Positions 54,170 to 62,262 of a DNA stretch of 64,000 bases are shown here, piece by piece. Made by a program: the position numbers and the translations under genes. The notes under the pieces were generated by a model. That model saw nothing but the letters and a program-made list of their open reading frames with translations. It was not told the origin of the DNA and made no database searches. The stretch is taken from assembly GCF_013376415.1 (NCBI RefSeq), contig NZ_WYET01000004.1, positions 682,001 through 746,000 on the forward strand, given 5' to 3'. Positions within the stretch are counted from its first letter, which is position 1. Each line of letters begins with the position of its first letter. The stretch comes from Flagellimonas chongwuensis (GTDB taxonomy: Bacteria; Bacteroidota; Bacteroidia; Flavobacteriales; Flavobacteriaceae).

Positions 54170-54367
54170 TTAGGATTGAAGTATTAAATTTTTTGTTTTT
54201 TTTGCACGATTGCTCATATCCCCAAATCTGTAGTTTAAAGACACTTTCCATATAAAATCTTCCTCGGGTACAATTTTGGTATCTATGATTTTATTAAAAA
54301 TAGCAGAGATGAACCCTTGGTAAAATAGTCTTGTAAAAAATACCAATAAGAGGTTGGCGTTTTTCAT
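54170..54367 (-). pseudogene. possible C-terminal fragment of an outer-membrane protein
   Basis: 65 codons; FIWKVSLNYRFGDMSNRAKK resembles the last strands of a beta-barrel protein, while the N-terminal part is unlike any signal peptide I recognise. It is short, isolated and on the same strand as the cupin gene. It may be a remnant or a chance frame. Confidence 0.25.
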
Positions 54368-54424
54368 TTTCGGCCTTATCAGCTATTCATGGTATACTTT
54401 AATTTACAAACCATTGATGGGCAA

Positions 54425-54898
54425 TTACTTGCTCAACTTTTCTGCTACACTGTCATAATATTCTTGTGTTACCACTTCCGTCCAAACTGTAGGTGTTTCT
54501 CCGCCGTAGATGGCCAGATAAGTCACATCACTGTTCTTGGAAGACGAATGCCAATGTTCCGTGTCTTTTTCACATCTGATTACATCGCCCTCTTTCAGAA
54601 TCATTGGTTCCCTTCCTTTTTCTTGATAGTAACATTCGCCATCAACAATGATCAATACTTGTACAGATTCATGCTTGTGCCAATCCAAAGTGGAATTCGC
54701 CTTAAATGTTGCCTTGGTAATATTGTACGTTAAATCTCCATCTGCCTGTAAAACGGGATTTAACCAAGCTTCTCCAATGTAATGTGTATTTGGTGCTTTG
54801 ATACCTTCGGTGAAATAGGAAGAAACGGTGTACGCTGAATTTTGGGCAGAAATGCCTGCAGATATGGCAAACATTAGGAAGCAAATTATTTTTTTCAT
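54425..54898 (-). CDS. secreted cupin-domain protein
   Basis: 157 residues with a signal peptide (ending GISAQ). Cupin motifs: DWHKHESVQVLIIVDGECYY (HxH...G...) and EGDVIRCEKDTEHWHSSS (G...H). Metal binding by His residues is likely; related proteins are small periplasmic cupins of unknown reaction. Divergent from the AraC gene at 55063 with 164 bp between, so AraC control is plausible. Confidence 0.85.
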   Translation of the reverse strand: MKKIICFLMFAISAGISAQNSAYTVSSYFTEGIKAPNTHYIGEAWLNPVLQADGDLTYNITKATFKANSTLDWHKHESVQVLIIVDGECYYQEKGREPMILKEGDVIRCEKDTEHWHSSSKNSDVTYLAIYGGETPTVWTEVVTQEYYDSVAEKLSK

Positions 54899-55010
54899 GA
54901 TATTGTATTTTCAAGATTTTCCATCAAACCAAAAATATTCATCTATGAAAATAGAAGTAATACCCAGATCACGGATGTTTATACCATTATTACGGATTTT
55001 GTACATCGGG

Positions 55011-55043
55011 GTTGATAAACTGAATATCAATCCCTTATCTTTA
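55011..55043 (+). promoter_or_regulatory. promoter candidate of the AraC gene at 55063
   Basis: GTTG (55011-55014), 21-bp gap, TATCTTTA (55036-55043): one base off TAnnTTTG. The predicted transcript start at about 55049 leaves a leader of about 14 nt before the ATG. Confidence 0.35.
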
Positions 55044-55062
55044 GATAAAATTTAACAGATAG

Positions 55063-55965
55063 ATGGAAAACGTGTATCATATACAATCTGTGGCGGATTA
55101 TTTTGCTTGGCGCAATTCCAAACCAGATCATCCGCTGGTGGGCATTTTGGATTATGAGCGAACAACCGCATATCCTGATTATTCGTACGATGGGCTACAG
55201 TTTGATTGTTTTGCGGTTTTCCTGAAGGATGCCAAGAACTGCAAGTTAAAGTATGGCGGTGGTGAATATGATTTTAACGAAGGTTCCATGGTATTTATGG
55301 GTCCGGGGCAAAAAGCGGGTATAAGTTATGATCCAGACTATGAGCCCAAGGGTTATGCCCTGATTTTTCACCCCGATTTGTTGTTGGGAAGTGATTTGGG
55401 GCGAAAAATAAATAGCTATACTTTCTTTTCCTATACCGTGAAAGAAGCCTTGCATTTATCAGCCAGAGAGCGCGGACTGATTTTAAGTGTTATCGATAAA
55501 ATTCAGTATGAATTGGAACAAAATCTGGACAAGCATAGCAAAAATTTGATCGTGAGCAATATTGAGATTTTATTGGATTATTGCCTTCGGTTTTATGATA
55601 GACAGTTTTTGACCCGTGAGATTCCCCATCAAGGAGCCTTGGAAAAATTCGATGTGCTGCTCAGGGATTACCTTTCTTCGGAAAAACCACAAAAACATGG
55701 CCTGCCTTCGGTAGGGTATTTTGCGGACCAACTCAACCTGTCACCCAATTATTTTGGGGATTTGGTGAAAAAGGAAATAGGTTATTCGGCACAGGAATAT
55801 ATTCAGAACAAGCTGATTGATGCAGCCAAGGAAAAAGTGTTCGATCCCAATAAAACGGTCAGTGAGATTGCGTATGAACTGGGATTTAAATATCCGCAGC
55901 ATTTTAGTAGGTTGTTCAAAAAACAAGTGGGGCATTCCCCAAAAGAATTCAGAATGCTGAACTAA
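55063..55965 (+). CDS. AraC-family transcriptional regulator
   Basis: 300 residues: N-terminal cupin-like effector part (YDGLQFDCFAVFLKDAKNC, GSMVFMGPGQK) and C-terminal double HTH (GYFADQLNLSPNYFGDLVKK and SEIAYELGFKYPQHFSRLFK, tail GHSPKEFRML). Divergent from the secreted cupin and the IorAB-type genes beyond it, which are its likely targets. Its C-terminal sequence is echoed by the AraC fragment at 40753-40815, showing a once-present paralogue elsewhere in the region. Confidence 0.92.
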   Translation: MENVYHIQSVADYFAWRNSKPDHPLVGILDYERTTAYPDYSYDGLQFDCFAVFLKDAKNCKLKYGGGEYDFNEGSMVFMGPGQKAGISYDPDYEPKGYALIFHPDLLLGSDLGRKINSYTFFSYTVKEALHLSARERGLILSVIDKIQYELEQNLDKHSKNLIVSNIEILLDYCLRFYDRQFLTREIPHQGALEKFDVLLRDYLSSEKPQKHGLPSVGYFADQLNLSPNYFGDLVKKEIGYSAQEYIQNKLIDAAKEKVFDPNKTVSEIAYELGFKYPQHFSRLFKKQVGHSPKEFRMLN

Positions 55966-56061
55966 ATCACTTACCAATTTATTTAAAAAAGAACAATCAA
56001 TTATTATATTAAATTTAAGAAATCTTGTCCTAAAGGGCGGGCTATCTACATTGCAAATAAA

Positions 56062-56095
56062 AAAGAGCTACATCTTAAAAAAGTTGTAACTCTTT
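56062..56095 (+). terminator. hairpin after the AraC gene, followed by a TCGGGTGACAGG site
   Basis: AAAGAGCTACATC (56062-56074) pairs with GTTGTAACTCTTT (about 56083-56095) with two mismatches; TCGGGTGACAGG follows at 56106. This repeats the hairpin-plus-site layout seen at 28004, 40838 and 51116. Confidence 0.5.
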
Positions 56096-56151
56096 GATTT
56101 TCAAGTCGGGTGACAGGCCTCCCCTTTAAATATAAAAATTTGATTTATAGA

Positions 56152-56255
56152 GTTTTACACCGTTAACTCAGACCGGTTAACCGAACTCTGAACCGTGTTC
56201 AAATCGGCACATCCAGAGGTAAAACTTATTAAAGTTTTACTCCACTAACTTAGAC
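56152..56255. repeat. nested direct and inverted repeats upstream of the 56324 gene
   Basis: A 22-bp direct repeat with 17 matches starts at 56152 (GTTTTACACCGTTAACTC...) and at 56234 (GTTTTACTCCACTAACTT...). The second copy also forms a perfect 9-bp inverted repeat, GTAAAACTT (56219-56227) with AAGTTTTAC (56232-56240). They lie in the 358-bp gap before the small lipoprotein gene and may be operators or element ends. Confidence 0.4.
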
Positions 56256-56323
56256 ATTTTTTTGATAAGCAACGATTTAAGGTTCAATGTATCCTATGGA
56301 TATAAATTCATTTCCTTTTTACC

Positions 56324-56758
56324 ATGAAAAAGCTTGCCATATTGCTTTCATTAACTTCTTTGGCGATCAATCAGTCCTGTGATAGTACAGATGGAGAAAT
56401 TGATTTTCAAGGTATCAACGTTTTTGAACTTCAGTACATCAATGCGGGAATGTCGGGAGAAATCATCGAAAAGAAGGATTTGGAATTTAATGAATTCATT
56501 GAGCTTACATCCAATTATCATTTTGTCAAAAAAAGGGTTTACCCGGATAGTACCAGTATTGCCAAAGGCAGTTATATTTTCATCCAATCAAAAGAATCGA
56601 AGTTTTTTGAATTTGAGTATGAAGAAGAAAGTTATTTGATTCAAAACTGTGGAAGCTCACTTAAAGAGCATATTTCGATTTTGAGCAACAAGGAAATATT
56701 CAATGGAGGTTACCTTCCATGTGATGGTCCAGGTTTTGGATATAGATTAGTCAACTAA
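56324..56758 (+). CDS. small lipoprotein of unknown function
   Basis: 144 residues with a lipoprotein signal (MKKLAILLSLTSLAINQSC, Cys19) followed by DSTDGEIDFQGINV. The remainder looks like a small beta-barrel or lipocalin-like fold with alternating hydrophobic strands, and two further Cys (in QNCGSS and LPCDGPG) that could form a disulfide. No family recognised. Stands alone at the right end of the accessory region, just before the right direct repeat. Confidence 0.7.
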   Translation: MKKLAILLSLTSLAINQSCDSTDGEIDFQGINVFELQYINAGMSGEIIEKKDLEFNEFIELTSNYHFVKKRVYPDSTSIAKGSYIFIQSKESKFFEFEYEEESYLIQNCGSSLKEHISILSNKEIFNGGYLPCDGPGFGYRLVN

Positions 56759-56798
56759 TGAATGCTAATTTCCAATAAGAAGAATCTGTTTTTACAAT

Positions 56799-56892
56799 TC
56801 GGGATGACTGAATCATTGATAAAACCTTATCATATTGAAAATCATTGTTTTAATCCTGTAATCCTGAAGGTATTCCCGTTAAGAACACGGAA
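56799..56892 (+). repeat. right copy of dispersed direct repeat (candidate attachment site)
   Basis: TCGGGATGACTG at 56799-56810 followed by a 59-bp core at 56834-56892 that matches 28091-28149 in 56 positions, same orientation. The intervening 23 bp is less conserved. Short frames run through both copies and share the peptide ENHCFNPVIL, but the DNA identity extends into non-coding sequence and no start or family supports a gene. Confidence 0.6.
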
Positions 56893-57026
56893 AAAAACAA
56901 CTTTTAAACACAAAATTTTTGTGCTTTTAACATCGATCTGTCTTTCATCATCTCAAATAAAATATAAGTCTACTTAAATAGATTTATCTGAATGATCACC
57001 TTTCTCTAAAAGAGATTAAGAAGAAA

Positions 57027-58013
57027 CTACTTTTTAAGCTCGCTTGGCAAATACCCCATGGTTCGTTTAAAGGCATTGGTAAAATGCTGTGGGTTGCCAT
57101 AGCCTACCTCATAAGCAGCTTGGGCAATCGTAAAACCTTCATTACGTATAAGTGCGCTTGCCTTTTTCATGCGCAATTGGGTAATGTACTTGTAGATAGT
57201 AGTGCCGTGTAATCGCTTAAAGTCCCTTTTTAATTTGGTACTGTTAAAGCCTGCAATGGTGGAAAGTTCAGAAATAGGCAGTGTTTCCTTCAGATTGGAT
57301 TTTATATGGCGCTCCACCATACGGATTCTATCAATATCAGCTTTGGGTAACTTTATCTTTGGTTCAGGTTTTAAATTCCCATTAAACTCGATCAATATAT
57401 CCAACAACAGCGTTGTAATCTTGGATTGCAGATAGGTCTTTTTTAATTGACCGGTAAAGGGACAGGCTATGATATCTTCCAAAACTTGACCAAGTTCAGA
57501 GGATATTGGGCGTGGACGCTTCCAAAACACAAATGGTTTATCATTCTTGACCGCACCATCAATTCTTTCCAAGACATGATTATACGTATCACCTACAAGC
57601 TCCTTTATCAATCCCAAAGTGAAAACGATTTCAAGGGTTCGTCTTGGTGTTCCCTTGTATTCGAGGATACCGTTTGTGTGTGGCAAGTAGAACATGTTGT
57701 AGTGAAAGTCAGGTATTTCCAAAAGAGGGTTTTTCTTTTCGTTCGGCGTATACCTATAACTTCCGGAAATCCCAAAGTGTAGTACGAATACTGAAAAATT
57801 ATTGGACACTTCAAACCTATACCCTTTTGGAGCATGAATATCCTTCATCACAACAAACATTCCATTGAGCTGAAGTTCATTGATCACACCTGAAACATCT
57901 GGCGTATCTATTTCAATCTTATTTTCGATCAATTCATGGGTCAGGAAATCCTTGGAGTATTTTTTTTGATAAATACTATCCTTGAACAACTCACTTTTTA
58001 AGGTTGATCGCAT
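57027..58013 (-). CDS. PchR-like AraC-family regulator of iron uptake
   Basis: 328 residues: a long N-terminal effector part (MFVVMKDIHAPKGYRFEVSN, GTPRRTLEIVFT) and a C-terminal double HTH (ISELSTIAGFNSTKLKRDFK and IAQAAYEVGYGNPQHFTNAF, tail GYLPSELKK). The proportions and the xIAGFNxTKLKRDFK pattern resemble PchR, which senses ferric siderophore. Divergent from the TonB receptor gene across 122 bp containing two palindromes, so it probably regulates that locus. Confidence 0.88.
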   Translation of the reverse strand: MRSTLKSELFKDSIYQKKYSKDFLTHELIENKIEIDTPDVSGVINELQLNGMFVVMKDIHAPKGYRFEVSNNFSVFVLHFGISGSYRYTPNEKKNPLLEIPDFHYNMFYLPHTNGILEYKGTPRRTLEIVFTLGLIKELVGDTYNHVLERIDGAVKNDKPFVFWKRPRPISSELGQVLEDIIACPFTGQLKKTYLQSKITTLLLDILIEFNGNLKPEPKIKLPKADIDRIRMVERHIKSNLKETLPISELSTIAGFNSTKLKRDFKRLHGTTIYKYITQLRMKKASALIRNEGFTIAQAAYEVGYGNPQHFTNAFKRTMGYLPSELKK

Positions 58014-58073
58014 TACTTCCTTTTGCGTATTTAAAACTTCTTTTTGCGGTACTCCACCCCAAAACCCTGTTAT

Positions 58074-58105
58074 AGATTTGCAAATCTAATTTATTTAGAC
58101 TAAAT
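58074..58105. promoter_or_regulatory. two palindromes in the iron-locus divergent promoter
   Basis: AGATTTG-CAAATCT (58074-58087) is a perfect 14-bp palindrome; ATTTAG-A-CTAAAT (58093-58105) is an inverted repeat with one centre base, resembling iron-responsive (Fur-type) sites. TTTG at 58077-58080 and TAAATCTT at 58101-58108 could be the -33/-7 pair of the receptor gene, so the second palindrome would overlap the -7 box. Confidence 0.45.
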
Positions 58106-58135
58106 CTTAATAAAGTTTTGGATTTTAACTTTGGG

Positions 58136-60550
58136 ATGGGCAAATTTTTACTAATTATCTTCACTTTATTCTATGTGCCTGTGATGGCACAAAGCACTAA
58201 TCAAGGTTCCGTTTATGGAAAAGTAATCTCTGATGATGGGTCTCCGCTGGCCTATGCCACAGTTGTCATCAAAGGCACAAGATTGGGCACACTTACCGAC
58301 GAACAGGGCAGGTACGAAATCAACATACCTTATGGAAAACATACAGTTGCCGTATCTTTCATTGGATTTTCCGCTGCTTCAGAAAGCATACAAATAAACT
58401 CAGGCTACCGAAGAGTATCACTCGATTTTGTACTGAGCGAAAACACCGAAAATTTAGATGAGGTCACCGTAAGTGGTAAATCAAACAAGACAGCCATAGA
58501 GACCAAAGGTTTTGCGGTAAATGCTATAGAAACCAGAGAAGCCGGACTTAGAAGTATTCAAACCAACGAACTGTTGAATACCACAGTTGGCGTAAAAATA
58601 CGTCAAAATGGAGGTTTGGGTTCCAGCGTTCAATACAGTTTAAATGGTCTATCCGGCCGTTCAGTCAGCATTTTTATTGATGGTATTCCAATTTCCACCT
58701 ATGGTTCTTCTTTCAACTTAAACAGTATCCCTCCTTCAATGATAAAGAACATTGAAGTCTATAAGGGGGTGGTGCCCGGGCATTTATCCAGCGATGCAGT
58801 AGGTGGAGCCATTAACATAGAACTTCATGATGGAGCCCAAAATAATCTTAGTGCCTCTGTTTCCTATGGCTCGTTCAACACGTTGCAAACAAATTTGAAT
58901 GGTGCCTATAGAATGGAAAAATCCGGATTTACCATCAAAGCATCCGCATTTCACAACTATTCGGATAATGATTATAAGATTTCTGGAAGAACCATAGTGG
59001 ATATTGCCCCAAATGGGGTACAAACACCTATTGTGGCCAGAAGGTTTCATGATGCCTACCGTTCTTCGGGCGGTACGTTTCAAGTTGGGTTTACCAATGT
59101 TAGTTGGGCAGATCAATTTTTGGTGGGCATTACCGCCTCTGATGAATACAATGAAGTGCAGCACGGTACTTTCGTGACCATATCGCCCTATAAGGGCAGA
59201 TTTCTGGAGTCCGATGCCTTTCTTGGTAATCTAACCTACCAAAAAGAAAATCTATTTATAAAAAACCTCGACCTAACTGTTAATGGGGTATATGGCAAGC
59301 GTAACCGCGTTATTAACGATACCGTTGCCCAGGCCTATACTTGGGCAGGAGAGAGACTGGTTGGGTTTGATGGTGAATATCTGGATTATATCTGGGGCTC
59401 CCAAAATGAAAATGGTCCAACGCTGGCCAAAATTGTCCGTAACGTGGCGTCGGTTCGATCCGGTCTTTCCTATGCCATCAACAACAACCACAGAATTCTG
59501 TTGAATCATGTTTATAGCGGTATTGACAGAGAAGATACTGATGAAATGGTGTCCCTGTTGGAAAATACCTTTCAACAAAACAGTGACATTTATAAGAATA
59601 TCATTTCCCTTAGTTATGAGCTGAACGCATTTGATGATAAATTCAAATTAAACGCCTTTGGGAAACATTATTTACAGAAAGTCCTCAACAACAAACCGGT
59701 GTTTAATGATGACAATACCGAAGTAATTGATGAGGTTTACGAAAGCAACAAAGACTACACCGGATATGGATTTGCCTCCTCCTATATTGTTGTTCCAGAA
59801 ATTACCTTGTTGCTATCCGCAGAAAAAGCCATTCGCCTGCCCAGTGAAAACGAAGTTTTTGGGGATGCTGGGGACAACTTGCTTCCCAATCTCACCATTC
59901 AGCCTGAAACAAGTGACAATTTGAACATTGGTTTTCGCCTTGGCAAGTTTTATATTAAAAAACATGGGCTTACCCTGACCACCAACTTCTTTGCCCGTAA
60001 TATTGAGAACAGAATAGGACTGCCTCCCGATGCCGATGGCCTTAGGGAAAGTGATGAGTTTGTACAGTATACCAACTTGGAGAACACTGCTGAATCCAAA
60101 GGTATAGAAGCTGAATTCAATTACACCTATGACAATAACCTCGGTTTCAATTTCAACTTGACCCGCATGAGTTTGACAACGGTAAATTCAGGTGTTGAGA
60201 GCGATGTTCCCAACGTGCCCCTGTTTACCATGAACGCTGGTTTACGATATTCCCTAAGAGACTTTATACAAACAAACTCATTGATCAATCTCTTTTATAA
60301 CGCCTACTATACCGACGAATTTGCCTTCAAGTTCGCTGCAGGAAGGAATACATCGGGTGAAGAAGAATTTCTGATCCCTGAGCAAATATCCCATGACTTT
60401 GGGTTGAGTTATGTGTTTCCTAAAAAGAATTTTATCCTAAGCTTCGATGTCAAAAACATATTTGATCAAGCCATATACGATAATCTATCCGTACAAAAAC
60501 CAGGTAGGGCTTTTTATGTAAAACTTAATTATATAATCAACAATTTTTAA
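58136..60550 (+). CDS. TonB-dependent siderophore-type outer-membrane receptor (XusA-like)
   Basis: 804 residues from the ATG at 58136 (TTG at 58118 is less likely because the signal peptide begins here). Signal peptide to VMAQ, carboxypeptidase-D-like domain (about 25-105; VYGKVISDDGSPLAYATVVI), TonB box region (DEVTVSGKSNKT), plug (NQNG-type stretch, SIFIDGIPISTYGSS, VGGAINIE) and beta-barrel ending in Phe. Followed after 19 bp by a DUF4374 lipoprotein gene, the pairing known from the Bacteroides xusABC xenosiderophore system. Confidence 0.93.
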   Translation: MGKFLLIIFTLFYVPVMAQSTNQGSVYGKVISDDGSPLAYATVVIKGTRLGTLTDEQGRYEINIPYGKHTVAVSFIGFSAASESIQINSGYRRVSLDFVLSENTENLDEVTVSGKSNKTAIETKGFAVNAIETREAGLRSIQTNELLNTTVGVKIRQNGGLGSSVQYSLNGLSGRSVSIFIDGIPISTYGSSFNLNSIPPSMIKNIEVYKGVVPGHLSSDAVGGAINIELHDGAQNNLSASVSYGSFNTLQTNLNGAYRMEKSGFTIKASAFHNYSDNDYKISGRTIVDIAPNGVQTPIVARRFHDAYRSSGGTFQVGFTNVSWADQFLVGITASDEYNEVQHGTFVTISPYKGRFLESDAFLGNLTYQKENLFIKNLDLTVNGVYGKRNRVINDTVAQAYTWAGERLVGFDGEYLDYIWGSQNENGPTLAKIVRNVASVRSGLSYAINNNHRILLNHVYSGIDREDTDEMVSLLENTFQQNSDIYKNIISLSYELNAFDDKFKLNAFGKHYLQKVLNNKPVFNDDNTEVIDEVYESNKDYTGYGFASSYIVVPEITLLLSAEKAIRLPSENEVFGDAGDNLLPNLTIQPETSDNLNIGFRLGKFYIKKHGLTLTTNFFARNIENRIGLPPDADGLRESDEFVQYTNLENTAESKGIEAEFNYTYDNNLGFNFNLTRMSLTTVNSGVESDVPNVPLFTMNAGLRYSLRDFIQTNSLINLFYNAYYTDEFAFKFAAGRNTSGEEEFLIPEQISHDFGLSYVFPKKNFILSFDVKNIFDQAIYDNLSVQKPGRAFYVKLNYIINNF

Positions 60551-60569
60551 CCCCTTAATATATAGTAAA

Positions 60570-62024
60570 ATGAAACATATCTTTTTAAATTTTAGAACTT
60601 TAGCTGTTATTTTGCTAGTGTTTGGTTTGGTAGCCGCATGTAGTAGTGATGACAATGGCGGTGAAGACCCTGCGGTTGTTGACACCGATGGCGACGGTAT
60701 TGCAGATGCAAGTGACGAATGCCCTTCAGAAGCGGGAGCAGCTGCCAACAATGGATGCCCTGATGAAGGACCTGAAGAAGAATCTCGATGGATTACCATA
60801 GCTGGTGCCAGAATGGGAGAAAACCCTGGTGATGGTAATGGAGGAACCTTAATCTACTCCGTAACCAGTGCAGAGGCCAAAGATCCAACCGTACAAATAG
60901 ATCCTTTTAACGATGGTTTTGTTGCTCCATCCAATAGAACGGCCAGATTGCAAGCTTCTGAAGATGGTAATACTATTTTTAACATTAGCTATGCTGGTGA
61001 TACCGGTGGTAACTACACTAAATACATTGTAAATGGTGGCAATGATTTTGAACAAACCGGATCAGAAATCAGCATTGCGCCTTATGTTGGTTCGGCCCCA
61101 AGATGGATCAAGTTATTTGATGGCGATCAAACTGGTTCTGCCGTTTATGTATCCACTGAACACCAAGTTGATGACAATGGCACCCCAGACAATGTAACTG
61201 ATGACACTTACATCCGTACAAGTCAGACCATTGGCGTTGTAACTTTGAATTTGGTCGATTCCCAGATCAACAATTTCCAAGAACATGAGATCGGTTTGTC
61301 TGAAGAAGAAGAGGCATTGGGATATTACATTTCTAGAATCGATATGCCAACTTTAAATGCCGCTGGCGACAAATTATACATCGGTGCCCGCTTGAGCAAA
61401 GTTGATCCAACAACAATAGAGAGTGATAGTGATTATGAAATTTTGGGCTCCAAAACCATCGTATTGGATTACCCTTCCCTTTTGAACCCCACCGTAATTA
61501 CTTCTGGTGTAGGACACGGAAACACAAATGGCTATAGAAGCATCAATTCCTTTGAGTATAATGGTGCGGTATACCAAGCCAACCAAGGCGACCCTGAAGG
61601 TTCCTATATCCTAAGAATCGGCGCAGACAACCAGTATGATGATTCTTACGATTTTAACTTGGACGAAGCATTGGGCGTAACAGGTGCTTATGTACTGGCC
61701 TGGAGACCTGCTGCAAACGGAAAAGGAGTTTTGGCCTACCGTCACGATGGATCCGCAGAAGGCGTTGCCGGCCAACAAGGTTTCTTTGCCCTTATTGATT
61801 TAGAAGCTAGGTCCGCTACACAAATTACCGACATTCCTTATACTGCAGACTTTTACTTGTTCCAATATCAAGGATTTGCCGTAGATGGAACAGAAATTTA
61901 CCTTACAGAAGCTCCTGTAGGACAAAATGGAAATATCTATGTTGTAGATACTGAAACTGGGGCAGTAACCCAGGGAGCGGAGCTCATCAATGCCGTGGGA
62001 AGCCACTTTATCGGCGCTTGGTAA
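60570..62024 (+). CDS. DUF4374 surface lipoprotein (XusB-like)
   Basis: 484 residues: lipoprotein signal (LVAACSSDDNGGED, Cys24), a calcium-binding thrombospondin-3-like repeat (DTDGDGIADASDECPSEAGA), then a beta-propeller-like DUF4374 domain with many short Gly/Asp turns (YTKYIVNGGNDFEQ, VGSHFIGAW at the end). In Bacteroides XusB, a DUF4374 protein, captures ferric enterobactin at the cell surface for XusA; the same role is likely here but the ligand is unknown. Followed by a strong terminator. Confidence 0.88.
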   Translation: MKHIFLNFRTLAVILLVFGLVAACSSDDNGGEDPAVVDTDGDGIADASDECPSEAGAAANNGCPDEGPEEESRWITIAGARMGENPGDGNGGTLIYSVTSAEAKDPTVQIDPFNDGFVAPSNRTARLQASEDGNTIFNISYAGDTGGNYTKYIVNGGNDFEQTGSEISIAPYVGSAPRWIKLFDGDQTGSAVYVSTEHQVDDNGTPDNVTDDTYIRTSQTIGVVTLNLVDSQINNFQEHEIGLSEEEEALGYYISRIDMPTLNAAGDKLYIGARLSKVDPTTIESDSDYEILGSKTIVLDYPSLLNPTVITSGVGHGNTNGYRSINSFEYNGAVYQANQGDPEGSYILRIGADNQYDDSYDFNLDEALGVTGAYVLAWRPAANGKGVLAYRHDGSAEGVAGQQGFFALIDLEARSATQITDIPYTADFYLFQYQGFAVDGTEIYLTEAPVGQNGNIYVVDTETGAVTQGAELINAVGSHFIGAW

Positions 62025-62053
62025 CCCTCTCTAAAGCAATAATTATATTAAAA

Positions 62054-62086
62054 TTCCGTGGGAGCCATTTCTCCCACGGGATTTTT
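62054..62086 (+). terminator. rho-independent terminator after the DUF4374 gene
   Basis: CCGTGGGAG (62056-62064) and CTCCCACGG (62071-62079) form a perfect 9-bp GC-rich stem with a 6-nt loop, followed by TTTTT (62082-62086). This is a textbook terminator 30 bp past the stop. Confidence 0.9.
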
Positions 62087-62136
62087 AAGATTTAAAAAGT
62101 TTTATAATAGATTAGGTGAAATGGAATTATATCCCG

Positions 62137-62167
62137 TTTGAAACTTTAATCAAAAGCAATAATTTTG
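62137..62167 (+). promoter_or_regulatory. consensus Bacteroidota promoter (TTTG-N19-TAATTTTG)
   Basis: TTTG at 62137-62140 and TAATTTTG at 62160-62167, exactly 19 bp apart, match the primary-sigma consensus. It lies after the terminator, so the ankyrin and DUF2271 genes are transcribed separately from the receptor genes, with a leader of about 90 nt. Confidence 0.75.
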
Positions 62168-62262
62168 AAATCCTGATTACATAACAGATTCATTAACATC
62201 TTTATAAGTCATAAATTTATAGAGCATGGTACTTGACTTAAAAAAATCTCATTAGAACCAAA

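Larger units (their letters stand above)
28055..56892. mobile_element. candidate composite genomic island bounded by direct repeats
   Basis: The two copies of the direct repeat (28055-28149 and 56799-56892) enclose 28.8 kb of accessory-type genes, including a decayed tyrosine integrase, BfmA/BtgA and relaxase-like mobilization genes and several gene fragments. Core-type genes (pckA; TonB iron locus) lie just outside. Extra TCGGGATGACTG-like sites inside (40868, 51173, 56106) suggest stepwise build-up. The boundary is inferred from sequence layout only. Confidence 0.35.

Noticed and set aside
56762..56977. 71-codon ORF on the plus strand after the small lipoprotein gene
   Set aside because: Same repeat-derived frame as at 27976; similarity between the two extends to non-coding DNA, so I treat it as the repeat and not as a gene.
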